From: Rosellinia necatrix
Lineage: Eukaryota > Ascomycota > Sordariomycetes > Xylariales > Xylariaceae
Direction of reading: 5' to 3'
Assembly: GCA_021209875.1 (NCBI GenBank)
Contig: JAGYVD010000002.1
Coordinates: 5,332,001 to 5,396,000, forward strand
DNA length: 64,000 bases
Made by a program: the position numbers and the translations under genes. Below are positions 24,429-34,349 of this stretch, in pieces. Numbering within the stretch: position 1 is the stretch's first letter; every line of letters begins with the position of its first letter. The notes below the pieces were generated by a model, which had not been told where the DNA came from, did not search any database, and worked only from the letters and a program-made list of their open reading frames with translations.

Positions 24429-24510
24429 GATAATGGTTGAAATGGATAGTATGGAAAACAAAGTAGTGTATTTGATTGAGGTCAAATAGCTCTGACTATC
24501 AACCATTATC
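24429..24510. repeat. Inverted repeat, 12-bp perfect arms
   Basis: GATAATGGTTGA at 24429-24440 is repeated in inverse complement at 24499-24510, with 58 bp between. The right arm overlaps TGGTTGATAGTCAGAGC on the minus strand (about 24489-24505), which resembles the primer-binding sequence next to a copia 5' LTR. That reading would fit the copia remnant 0.7 kb downstream on that strand, but it is tentative. Confidence 0.4.
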
Positions 24511-25098
24511 ACGGTTATAGCCCTGGTATAACCACAGCGATTACCGTTTGCTTTAAGGTATCTCTTTCGAGTTGTGTTGATCCACATTCAACACAGGCTT
24601 TATGTAAATTTCTATGCAGTGTGGGCACATGTTAGCTTAAAGCGGCGTTGTTCAGGTAAATCTCCTGGTATGGAAAGCATGGTAAACCCTACCTGCGATG
24701 GTAGTAGGTAATATGTTCATGTAGCTTTGCGTCATCATGTAACTCGTAGAGCTATGATTAACATTCCTCGATCTAACCGCTCAACTATTGAGTAATATAG
24801 CTAAGTTTCACTGGCGGCATTGCTACTGCCTTGTATCGTGTCCTGCGCTCTGTGCATAGACGTATATCTCTATATACACTGTTAGATTGTAGCGTCTATC
24901 CCGTATTGTATCACTTATACAAATGGTGATGCCATCCTAAATAGACCAAATGCTCCAATTTGTTACAGGTGTGTGGTGAGGGTGGTGTTAATGCTACAAA
25001 ACGACAACTGCGACGAGGCTGGGGGGGCCATAATGGACACCCGCTCGCTATTCCTTATTCGTCGTCTTTACGGGTTGCTTCGTACCTATAATTGCAAA

Positions 25099-26694
25099 TC
25101 AGCCATGGTCACACTTCCTGCATAATAATGAGATATAGACGAACCGTTTGCCTCGGAAGGCCCACACTCCCCAGTTCCCGCAACTTATATCTTGCGGGTC
25201 GAGATCATTAAGGTCCCACCGTAGGCTTCGGAATATGTTCTCACCCGGCTCCATGAGCATGTCAAATTCGCCGCGGCAGGTCGTGTTGACCCATGCAATA
25301 TCTCTTTCCATATCATCCTTCGTGTAGCCTGTCACTAGAATCGGGGCCTTGGTCTCTAGAAGTAGAGGTACAGTCTCTGCCCATTCATGCGAACTGGATG
25401 GGTGTCCTAGGCCTGGATGAAACATGACGAAGCAATCGAAGTACGGGTCGTATGGGTAGAAATGGCCTGTCTTGTGAAGTGTATGATAATAGTCCACGAC
25501 CGTGCTAATCTTCATGGTGGGCCATACACGGTCCTCAACAATGGCGCCAAAGGGATTAGCCGCGGTTCGAGGTGGTAACGGAAATTCGTCGTCTCGATTA
25601 GCCATACTTTCTGGGCCAATGAAAACCAGGTGAAACTTGCCGCGGGGGAAAAGGTGAGCAAGCTGTACCCAGACATTTCTCGGGAGGGAGGATTCCGCTC
25701 GAGCTCCCAGGATGAATATGCGGACCGGCGGTGCCTCTGGACGCAGACCACTAATCTCCACGCCGCCACCGGACTTTGGGGGATGCAGAGTGTAACGCAG
25801 AGCGCTGAGACTCTTCAAACCTTCGGGCGTCAGCCGACCACCTTTCCTGATATGGTAGGGGCTAAGCTCGTGAAGGATGCTGCCGATGGTGAGCGGGTAC
25901 GTCAAAAGCCTTGTCACTTGTCGCATGCTCCGATCATCGTTGATGGCCTCGAATTCCCTCGTATAGAGAAAAGTGTCCCAGTTGGTCATATTGATGGCAG
26001 CCTCTTCCAACTGTGGTCCTGCATACTCAAATTCAGGGAAGAACCTCCCGGAGCGAAGATCATGTTCGTCCTCGTTAATCTGCCGCAGGGTGTCGCAGAT
26101 CTGAAGGTGTGCTTCATAATCCTCCGCCCAGTGCTTCTCGCTGCAGTATACGGGGATTCCACAATCGGGACACTCGAAGTCTACATGCGCTGGGGCGGCG
26201 GTACCAGGGCTTGAAGCCTGAGGATCGGCCGGCTGTACGGGCGCCCGCGTGGGGCGGTGTTCCGGATGAGGGCAGTATGCGTGCTGTCGTATGAAAGCGG
26301 CACGCCGGCGGATCTCGGGTATGGGTGAGTTGGTGAAGGAATGGAATAGGTTGTTGGACTGGAGCACTCGCGTCTCGGTCCTGGGTGCGGCTGACGTTGG
26401 TTCCTCCTCGGCGACCTTGGATTTCTGGCCGAAGAGCGATAACGACCGCCTTGCATTATATGAGCTGGGGATTCGCGACGGGGCGTGGTGCGAGGGGGCG
26501 TAGTTCGCTCGTGCTCGTGCTCGTGCTCGTGCTGGTGCTGCGGGGGAGTCGGATCGGGTTGAAACCAGCCGGGGCGATGACGATGCAAGGTGGGAGAGGG
26601 ATCGTGTGGCGTGCGAGTATGGGGAATTGGAGAACGTCGACCTCAGGCACCTGCGGCAGGTTGTGGACGTCGCGTGTCGCGACAGTGATTCCAT
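25099..26694 (-). CDS. MSS51: Mss51-like COX1 translational activator
   Basis: An intronless gene of 531 residues with ATG at 26694. The N terminus (1-90) is rich in Arg, Ser and Ala with few acidic residues, fitting a mitochondrial presequence. It includes an Arg-Ala run encoded by a GCTCGT-type repeat. A MYND-type zinc finger follows (C141, H143/H146, C175, C178, C184, H188, H196, C200 as candidate ligands). The long C-terminal part (about 220-531) carries the conserved Mss51 blocks NMTNWDTFLYTREF, RLLTYPLTIGSILHELSPY and YDPYFDCFVMFHPGLGHP. Mss51 couples translation of the mitochondrial COX1 mRNA to assembly of cytochrome c oxidase at the inner membrane. It is divergent from RSE1, with 724 bp between starts. 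Confidence 0.9.
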   Translation of the reverse strand: MESLSRHATSTTCRRCLRSTFSNSPYSHATRSLSHLASSSPRLVSTRSDSPAAPARARARARANYAPSHHAPSRIPSSYNARRSLSLFGQKSKVAEEEPTSAAPRTETRVLQSNNLFHSFTNSPIPEIRRRAAFIRQHAYCPHPEHRPTRAPVQPADPQASSPGTAAPAHVDFECPDCGIPVYCSEKHWAEDYEAHLQICDTLRQINEDEHDLRSGRFFPEFEYAGPQLEEAAINMTNWDTFLYTREFEAINDDRSMRQVTRLLTYPLTIGSILHELSPYHIRKGGRLTPEGLKSLSALRYTLHPPKSGGGVEISGLRPEAPPVRIFILGARAESSLPRNVWVQLAHLFPRGKFHLVFIGPESMANRDDEFPLPPRTAANPFGAIVEDRVWPTMKISTVVDYYHTLHKTGHFYPYDPYFDCFVMFHPGLGHPSSSHEWAETVPLLLETKAPILVTGYTKDDMERDIAWVNTTCRGEFDMLMEPGENIFRSLRWDLNDLDPQDISCGNWGVWAFRGKRFVYISLLCRKCDHG

Positions 26695-27418
26695 CGTATC
26701 GTGGGTATATTACATACAATTAGTGCGATTGGCGTGCGACTGGGAGCTGCCACTATCCCCATGTACGCAAAAGGTTGAGCTCTAAAAGATTGAACCAAAT
26801 CCTTGCGATGACATATGATTGGCGGGTGCAGGCAGTCAATGTGCCAACCCACATTGAATCGAATGTTCCCAGAAAAGACTACCTAGGTACTTAGTACTTA
26901 GGTAGGTACCTACGTTAGTAGTAGTAGTAGTAGTAGTAGTATTAACGTCTAATCTAGGTACCTACGTTACTTACTTGGTAAAAGTAAAAAGCGGAGTCTC
27001 CCGGAGTACCTATGTCGTGACTGCGATAGATCGGATGTAACTTTATCCCACCCCCGAAATACCTACCTAGGTAGGTAGTTACTGAGAAAAAGATGCCCAG
27101 GTGGCTGGGAATCTACCTAGGTAGCTAAGCGATAAGGTAGTCTAACCATGTCTGGGCTGGGCGGTCAGGCCAAGGCCCCACAGGGGGTTGAGGTTCTGCA
27201 GCTTCGATCGATATATGTAAGCAACTACCTACTTGTATGTATAGCATTCTCTTACTGCACAGCACTCGAAAATTTGGAAGCTAGGCTAAGCTCTCAGATT
27301 CCACCCCAAAACATCAACATTTCACCACCGACGACCACCATTAACAACACGGTGCATTGTAAGGACACCCTCCCAGTAAAGAATAGCCGCGCAGGCTTTC
27401 TGCGCAACGTTTGCAAAC
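26695..27418. promoter_or_regulatory. Divergent MSS51/RSE1 intergenic promoter region
   Basis: This spacer must hold both promoters. It contains several copies of palindromic ACCTAGGT/TACCTACCTAGGTAGGTA sequence (26881-26911, 26953-26966, 27061-27075, 27111-27123) and a GTA/AGT trinucleotide run (26915-26942). Whether the palindromes bind a factor or are only microsatellite drift cannot be told from the sequence. No gene is recognised. Confidence 0.5.
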
Positions 27419-30400
27419 ATGGCGACCACGTCGAACATGTTCCTATACTCCCTCACCATCCAGCCTCCCACATCCATCACACAGGCCATCCTGGGCCAAT
27501 TCTCCGGCACCAGAGAGCAGCAGATTGTCGCCGCCTCTGGCTCCCGACTTACTCTGATGCGGCCTGACCCGTCCCAGGGCAAGGTCACCACGCTCCTGTC
27601 GCATGAGGTCTTTGGCATCATCAGGTCCATTGCTACTTTTCGCTTAGCGGGAAGCAATAAAGGTATGCGCGCCGCCTTGTCCTTCTCTCAAGCTTCATAT
27701 AATGATTCGAAGACGTGTTTTTAGAACCTTGGTCAGTGGGATCTTGAGACATGGTGCGGATTCCTGCACTGCCTAGGCGTCGATCACACTCATGACTAAC
27801 GATGCGCGGGACAGACTACATTATTCTCGCCACCGATTCCGGCCGTATCACCATTGTGGAATACAACCCGCAGCAAAACCAGTTCAAGCAGCAGAAGCTC
27901 GAGACGTTCGGTAAATCCGGCGTGCGCCGGGTGATTCCTGGTCAATACCTTGCTTGTGACCCGAAAGGACGAGCATGCTTGATCGCCGCCGTGGAGAAGA
28001 CGAAGCTGGTCTACGTCCTCAATCGAAATTCGCAGGCAGAGCTCACCATCTCCTCACCGTTGGAGGCTCACAAGCCGGGTACTATTGTCCTCGCCCTTAC
28101 AGCATTAGACGTCGGCTATGCGAACCCGGTCTTTGCAGCCCTAGAAGTAGATACTTCGGAAGTAGACCAAGACCCGACTGGCCAAGCGATCGACGAGGTT
28201 GAGACACAGCTTGTGTACTATGAACTTGATCTTGGTTTGAATCATGTCGTTAGGAGATGGCATGAAGCGGTTGAGCCTTCGGCGTCGATACTCTTCCAAG
28301 TACCGGGTGGTAATGATGGCCCGAGCGGTGTACTAGTATGCGGCGAAGAAAACATCACATATCGCCACTCGAACCAGGATGCTTTTCGCGTTCCAATCCC
28401 AAGAAGAAAGGGGGCCACAGAAGACCCTCAACGCAAGCGCATGATTGTTTCTGGCGTCATGCATAAACTAAAGGGCAATGTCGGCGCGTTCTTTTTTCTT
28501 CTTCAAACGGAGGATGGCGACTTGTTCAAGGTGAACATTGAAATGGCTGAAGATGAAGATGGCAAGGCGACTGGAGAGGTACGAAGGCTGAAAATCAAGT
28601 ACTTTGATACAGTACCAGTTTCAACGAGGTTAGTATTATGGAATCATTTACATCTCCTTCCTGAAGCACTTGAGTACGAGTACAATAATTGCCTCTTTGG
28701 CAAGTTCTACACCCCTCCCAAGTGGTGTGAAACCTTAGAGTTCTCATCCCGCTTTCCGCAGCTATCAATTGCTAGTGCTAACGTCTTATTGCTACGCAGT
28801 CTCTGCATCCTCAAGAGTGGATTCTTGTTCGTCGCCAGCGAGTTTGGGAATCATCACTTTTATCAGTTCGAAAAACTGGGCGATGATGATGACGAACTGG
28901 AATTCTCCAGTGACGACTACCCGACGGATCCTCAAGCTACGTATACACCAGCATATTTCTACCCAAGGCCGGCTGAAAATCTGAGCTTGGTGGAGAGTAT
29001 TGACTCTATGAACCCCCTCATTGATTGCAAGGTTGCAAATTTAACGGAAGAAGATGCGCCTCAAATCTACGCAATTTGTGGAAATGGTGCGAGGAGTACG
29101 TTTCGAACCTTGAAGCATGGGCTCCAGGTCAATGAAATTGTGGCTTCCGATCTACCGGGCATCCCGTCCGCTGTGTGGACAACGAAGCTCCGCCGTGACG
29201 ATCAATACGACGCGTACATCATTCTATCGTTCAGTAATGGAACCTTGGTTTTAAGTATTGGGGAAACGGTGGAAGAGGTGTCGGACACCGGTTTTCTTAC
29301 CTCCGTGCCTACCCTTGCCGTACAACAGCTTGGAGAAGACGGCCTTCTCCAGGTACACCCCAAGGGCATTCGACACATTATTAACGGCCAGATCAATGAG
29401 TGGCCTGCGCCACAGCATCGGTCGATTGTTGCAGCATCCACCAATGCTCGACAAGTTGCGGTCGCTTTAAGTTCTGGTGAGATTGTGTACTTCGAAATGG
29501 ACGCAGATGGTTCACTGGCAGAGTACGACGAAAAGAAAGAGATGTTCGGGACTGTGACATGCCTAAGCTTAGGCGACGTGCCAGAAGGCCGGCTACGGAG
29601 TCCCTTCCTTGCCGTTGGGTGTGATGATTGCACTGTGCGCGTCCTCGGCCTGGACCCTGAGTCTACACTGGAGAACAAATCTATCCAGGCATTGACTGCT
29701 GCGCCGTCGTCTTTATCCGTTATGTCGATGGAGGATTCTTCTTCGGGTGGCCGCACCTTGTATCTTCATATCGGGCTTCACTCTGGCGTCTATTTGAGGA
29801 CTGTCTTGGATGAGGTCACAGGCGAACTGACTGACACTCGCCAGAAATTTCTAGGGCCTAAATCGGTACGCCTTTTTCAAGTTGCTGTTCAAGGCCGGAC
29901 ATGTGTCTTGGCACTCAGTTCGAGGACATGGTTGGGTTATCCTGACCCGATAACTAAAGGCTTCATGATGACTCCACTGGATTACAACGATCTGGAATGG
30001 GGCTGGAATTTTAGCAGCGAACAATGCGAGGAGGGTATGGTTGGGATCCAGGGGCAAAACCTCAAGTAAGTAAATCTGCGCCGTTCTAAACCCCCGCTGT
30101 GGAATGATGAGAAAAAGGGATCCTATGCCATTGGCGATGAGGCCTAACACAATTTTGTACCAATTGTTCCTACTGACCACTCTTACTATCCCACATTTAT
30201 TGAAATCATATTATGGGGATATAGCTAATGTGTATCGCCACAAATAGGATCTTCTCAGTCGATAAATTGGCTGATACTGTGCTGCAACAAAGCATACCAC
30301 TAACCTACACCCCCAAACGGCTGGTCAAGCACCCGGAGCAACCTTACTTCTACACTATCGAGTCAGATAACAACACACTACCCCCAGAGCTGCGCGAGAA

Positions 30401-31756
30401 GCTATTGACTGATCCCAATGCCAAAGACACAACTGTGCTGCCACCTGAAGACTTTGGCTATCCCAAGGGTCGCGGCCGTTGGGCATCTTGTATTAGCGTC
30501 GTGGATCCTCTCACCGAGAAACGCGTGCTGCAAACCGTCAATTTTGAAGATAATGAAGCTGCAGTGAGCATGGCGACTGTTTCATTTGCCAGCCAGGACA
30601 ATGAAGCATTCCTCGTTATCGGCACCGGAAAAGACATGATCCTTAGCCCTCGACAGTTTAGTGCTGGGTTTATCTACGTTTATAGATTCCGTGAAAATGG
30701 CAAGGAGGTCGAATTTATTCACAAGACGAAGGTCGACGAACCCCCAATGGCCCTCGCACAATTCCAAGGCCGGTTGTTGGCAGGCATTGGGAAGACGTTG
30801 CTGTCATATGACTTGGGCTTGCGCCAACTACTCCGAAAGTCCCAAGCAGACGTGGCCTCGCAACTCATCGTCTCCATACAAACGCAAGGTAGCCGTATTA
30901 TCGTTGGTGATGTGCAGCAGAGTGTTACTTATGTCGCCTACAAGTACGAGAGCAACAAGCTAATCTCATTTGCTGACGATACGATCCCGCGCTGGACAAA
31001 CTGTACAGCTATGGTTGATTACGAGTCTGTCGCAGGCGGCGATAAATTCGGCAATATCTGGATTGTGCGGTGCCCCCAGAAAGCGAGCGAAGAGGCAGAC
31101 GAAGACAACGTTGGAGCACACCTTCAACATGCTCGTGAGTACCTGCATGGCTCTAACCATCGTCTCAGCCTCATGACCCACTTCTACGCACAAGATGTCC
31201 CAACCAGCATAAGCAAAACCAATCTTGTAGTTGGTGGTCAGGATGTGCTTTTGTGGAGCGGTGTTCAAGGCACTGTTGGAGTCTTTATCGTAAGTGTCTC
31301 AAGTCTATTATCTCCACCCCATGACATTTTTTGGTTCTTGATCAGAGAAGCCCTTTTGTGTACCCCAAATAGGCTCAAGGGTCGTCGGCTTTCTGCTTGT
31401 TACGAATTGGCATGTCTAATTGAGCATCTTATAGCCTTTCCTGAGCCGCGAAGATGTCGACTTTTTCCAAAGTCTCGAATTACACATGCGCACGGAAGAC
31501 CCGCCGCTTGCTGGAAGGGACCACCTGATCTACCGAAGTTACTATGCCCCCGTCAAAGGTGTTATCGATGGAGATCTATGCGAGAGATTTGCTCTCCTGG
31601 CTCATGACAAGAAGCAGATGATTGCGGGTGAGTTAGATCGGTCTATCCGAGAGATTGAGAGGAAAATATCAGTAAGCGCTCCCGTCATTCCATTGGCTCG
31701 TCCGGATATCTAAACTGACCGTTCACTAGGATGTGCGCACACGCTCCGCATTTTAA
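27419..31756 (+). CDS. RSE1: Splicing factor 3b subunit 3 (Rse1/SF3b130)
   Basis: Six exons (27419-27662, 27815-28628, 28800-30065, 30248-31289, 31435-31671, 31730-31756) give 1209 residues, the usual length. All introns are GT-AG; removing each one restores the continuous family sequence, for example [57 protein letters not shown] and [13 protein letters not shown]. The protein ends in [13 protein letters not shown]. Rse1 is a triple beta-propeller scaffold of the SF3b complex in the U2 snRNP and acts in branch-site recognition. The C-terminal CPSF_A region (about 860-1170) is intact. Intron 2 (28629-28799, 171 nt) has no in-frame stop and a length divisible by three, so retention would add 57 residues rather than truncate. 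The gene converges with the LysM gene 115 bp downstream. Confidence 0.96.
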
Positions 31757-31870
31757 GAACAATCGTGCTAGTTGCACATAACATGGCGCACAACGTCACC
31801 TCTCACCATTTACGCAACCAATGTGTTGACAGTATAATTTCCAACAAGCGTCGTAAGGTGGCGATCTATG

Positions 31871-32825
31871 TCAACGCCTCCTTGCCCGGAGTGTGCCGCC
31901 ACCCATGTTGGCGATAGACTTCCCTCTCCTAGTCTTGTCGGCGGGGTGTGTTCGCTCCCATTCTTCGTCGGCAAAGTATGCATCCGTTGCCATTTGCAGG
32001 TCATACCCAGCCTGTTCCAAGTATAGCAAGGCTACATCATACTCATGAACCTTGCATGATACCATCCATCGCCTAATTTTGGCCTTCCGCCTCTCCTCCT
32101 CTTCTCCTTCTATCGGCCTTGGTGATAAACTCACACCTCCTTTATAGTACTGGCCGGGGATCACCACGGTTCGGCGTCCGACGATCAAGTGATCCGAGGC
32201 GATATTGTTGGCCCGCCGTAAAGCTGAAGCAGGGACGCCGTAGAGTAGCGACAGCGAATTAATGCTGTCATGTGCATGGTTGAGAAAGTGAAGAATGTCT
32301 TCGACCGATTCGTCACATTGAAGAGCCGACTTCCCGTTTAGCGGGCCTTGCAGTTTCAGGTCCGTCGGCGGAGTGGGTGTATATGGCGGTGGAGAGAGGT
32401 CGAAGGTCGTACTCGCAGTGTATGCAGATGATGTGTATGATGGCGGGTCCCTCAGACCAGGCGGTAAGATAGTATCAACAGTTGATATTTGACAATAGGG
32501 ACAGTAAGAATTGAAACGAGGATTCTCCTGTGTTGCGTGATCTTGTTAGTATGTGAATTTTAGAGATGCCAGGACCTATGTTCACTAGAGCATCCGGCTT
32601 TGTCGGTCGATGGACTGGTGGAAGGGTCTTAATATGGGTGCGATGGCGATAGCGATGGTCACGCACATGTATACAGCGGCCACAGATGGCGCGCGGACAA
32701 CAATCCAGCCAGCGGACGGTCGGGAGACTCTTCTCAGATTCGCCGAGACGAGGCACGTCTGTCAGTAGGGTTGCACACGTGCAACATGATGCAGTGCTGG
32801 CAACCTTGGGCTCGGCCACTGTCAT
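31871..32825 (-). CDS. Intracellular LysM protein with Cys-rich head and UBA-like tail
   Basis: Two exons (32825-32667 and 32527-31871) give 271 residues. The intron (32528-32666) joins CGRCIH to ENPRFNSYCPYC and so completes a row of CxxC pairs (C14/C15/C17, C42/C43, C48, C51, C62, C65) that looks like a zinc ribbon or treble-clef site. A Pro-rich linker leads to a LysM domain (about 128-177, EDILHFLNHAHDSINSLSLLYGVP to GRRTVVIPGQYY). A UBA-like three-helix segment follows (about 210-245, EYDVALLYLEQAGYDLQMATDAYF). There is no signal peptide, unlike secreted chitin-binding LysM effectors. This fits the conserved intracellular LysM proteins of ascomycetes, whose role is unknown. The RSE1 stop codon is 115 bp away on the other strand. 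Confidence 0.85.
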
Positions 32826-34349
32826 GGTTCACGTCATATGCGCAGCGCATAGGCTGTAGTGTAGCTGTAGTGTAGATGTAGTTGTGCAGTTCAAGAGATA
32901 AACGTGGTGGGAGGTAGTGGGAGGTAGCGGCAGTCAGGCTGTACTAAATAAATATAACGAGACGAATGGTATAATATGAATATGAGATAGTTAGGTTAAT
33001 GAGGATTTGGTATGTTTGCAAATTTGGAATCCAACGTCTTAATGTACATCCGGGGTCTTAAGGTTATATGACATGCAGAAATGAAAAGAGAGCTTGTGAT
33101 AAGGGTATGTATGATGATTCAACTTCCAACCTATTCCAAGGTTAACTATATCATCTATCTCCGTTGCTGCCGGGGTAATAAATATAAGTACTTAAGTATG
33201 GAGTAGATACCTAGGTACGCTACCTACCTACCTACCTGGTAGTGAAGATAACCACAGTGTTTGTATACAGTCTCCGTTCACACTGACGGGTTGGTTGAGA
33301 ATGTTGGCTATCGATAAGCTAAAGTACTCACCAAAGGGGGTGCCTCGACCACGCTAATGGCCTATCTAGGTAAAGTTAGTACCCCCGTATGATGGCATCG
33401 GGAGGTCAGGTCAGCATCCAATGTCAAGTGGCTCGCTCAGTGACAGTATTTAGCTTGTCATTTTCTGGAAATTTCCAACTTCCATTTTAACTCCCTCGCT
33501 TGGACAACAGCTCTTGGTCCAATTGCCCTTGCTCCTCTTAGGCTATCGAGGGCTGTGGGGGAAAGTGGGAACGGCTTGGAAGCGATCAGACTGGTCGGTC
33601 TCGTTGAGTGGTAAATCGAACCAGTCCGGTCCTATCCGGTCCTGTTTGGTCCTGTTTGGTCCTGTTTGGTCCTGTTTGGTTCAGTCCAGTCCAGTCCAGT
33701 CCAATACAATCGATCCCCCGTATACACATGGTCCCCGTATACACATGTCCCCATATACACATTTCCCCCATATACACAGTCATAGTCCTCCATATACTCC
33801 AAATCCTCCCATCCCATACCGTTCAGGCAGCTATCCTATTCATATTCGGTCTACGGCACGAGGAGACCGCGACGTCGTTTGACCGAACCGAACAGCAGAG
33901 AGCCATTCCTGTTCCATCTGGCCTTCTGCTGTATTCGTCGGCGCATCTCGGCTGTAAGCATCATCACTCTGAGCATCGCTGTTCCGCTGTTCTCGGCGTC
34001 GTCGTTTCATTTGTTGTTCTTTTGCTGTTGCGGATTAGCATACCCGATTAGCATACCCGATTAGCCACTTACCTCAGCCAAGCGCAACACTACTTTGAAT
34101 ACAAAGCCAACGGCACCGTCAACGCATCTCCTGGCCTTGACTCTCACCGTGATCTCGTGCATCGGCTGTTCGCCATCCTTCGTCTGGCCATCGTCTGGCC
34201 ATCGTCTGGTCCCCCTCCCGTCCGAAACCCCCTATCCGTCCTGCCTCGCTCGGTACTCTGGACGCCCAATATCCTACCAATGAACCGATAGCACGACAAG
34301 GAAGCCTTGCGAGGAGCCTCCCATTCATTATCCTACCGTCTCTCCTACC
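32826..34349. promoter_or_regulatory. Divergent spacer between LysM gene and SIP3-like gene
   Basis: The 1.5-kb spacer must carry both promoters. No gene is recognised; open frames at 33514-34064 are products of the tandem repeats. Proximal to the SIP3-like gene are a 10-bp minisatellite (33626-33711), a GTATACACAT-type array (33719-33780) and two to three copies of CGTCTGGCCAT (34175-34212). Confidence 0.5.
33626..33711. repeat. GGTCCTGTTT minisatellite grading into CAGTC pentamers
   Basis: About four or five copies of a 10-bp GGTCCTGTTT unit are followed by CAGTC/CCAGT pentamer units. The array is strand-asymmetric (T/C-rich on +) and lies about 640 bp before the SIP3-like start codon. Confidence 0.85.

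Larger units (their letters stand above)
21745..25098. other. Spacer with retroelement debris
   Basis: The region between the PXA and MSS51 genes holds the promoter of the PXA gene, a decayed copia element (22.86-23.77 kb, separate entry) and AT-rich sequence. An open frame of 117 codons at 23824-24177 (-), ending in a basic KSGSKRKIN tail, lies just upstream of the integrase remnant on the same strand. I do not recognise it; it may be another part of the element. Confidence 0.45.

Noticed and set aside
27148..27567. 139-codon frame starting upstream of RSE1
   Set aside because: It overlaps the RSE1 start in another frame, is not conserved and lies in the promoter.
31140..31290. Possible intron at GTGAGT after HAR in RSE1
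   Set aside because: The frame through it ([20 protein letters not shown]) is conserved family sequence, so this donor-like site is not used in the normal mRNA.
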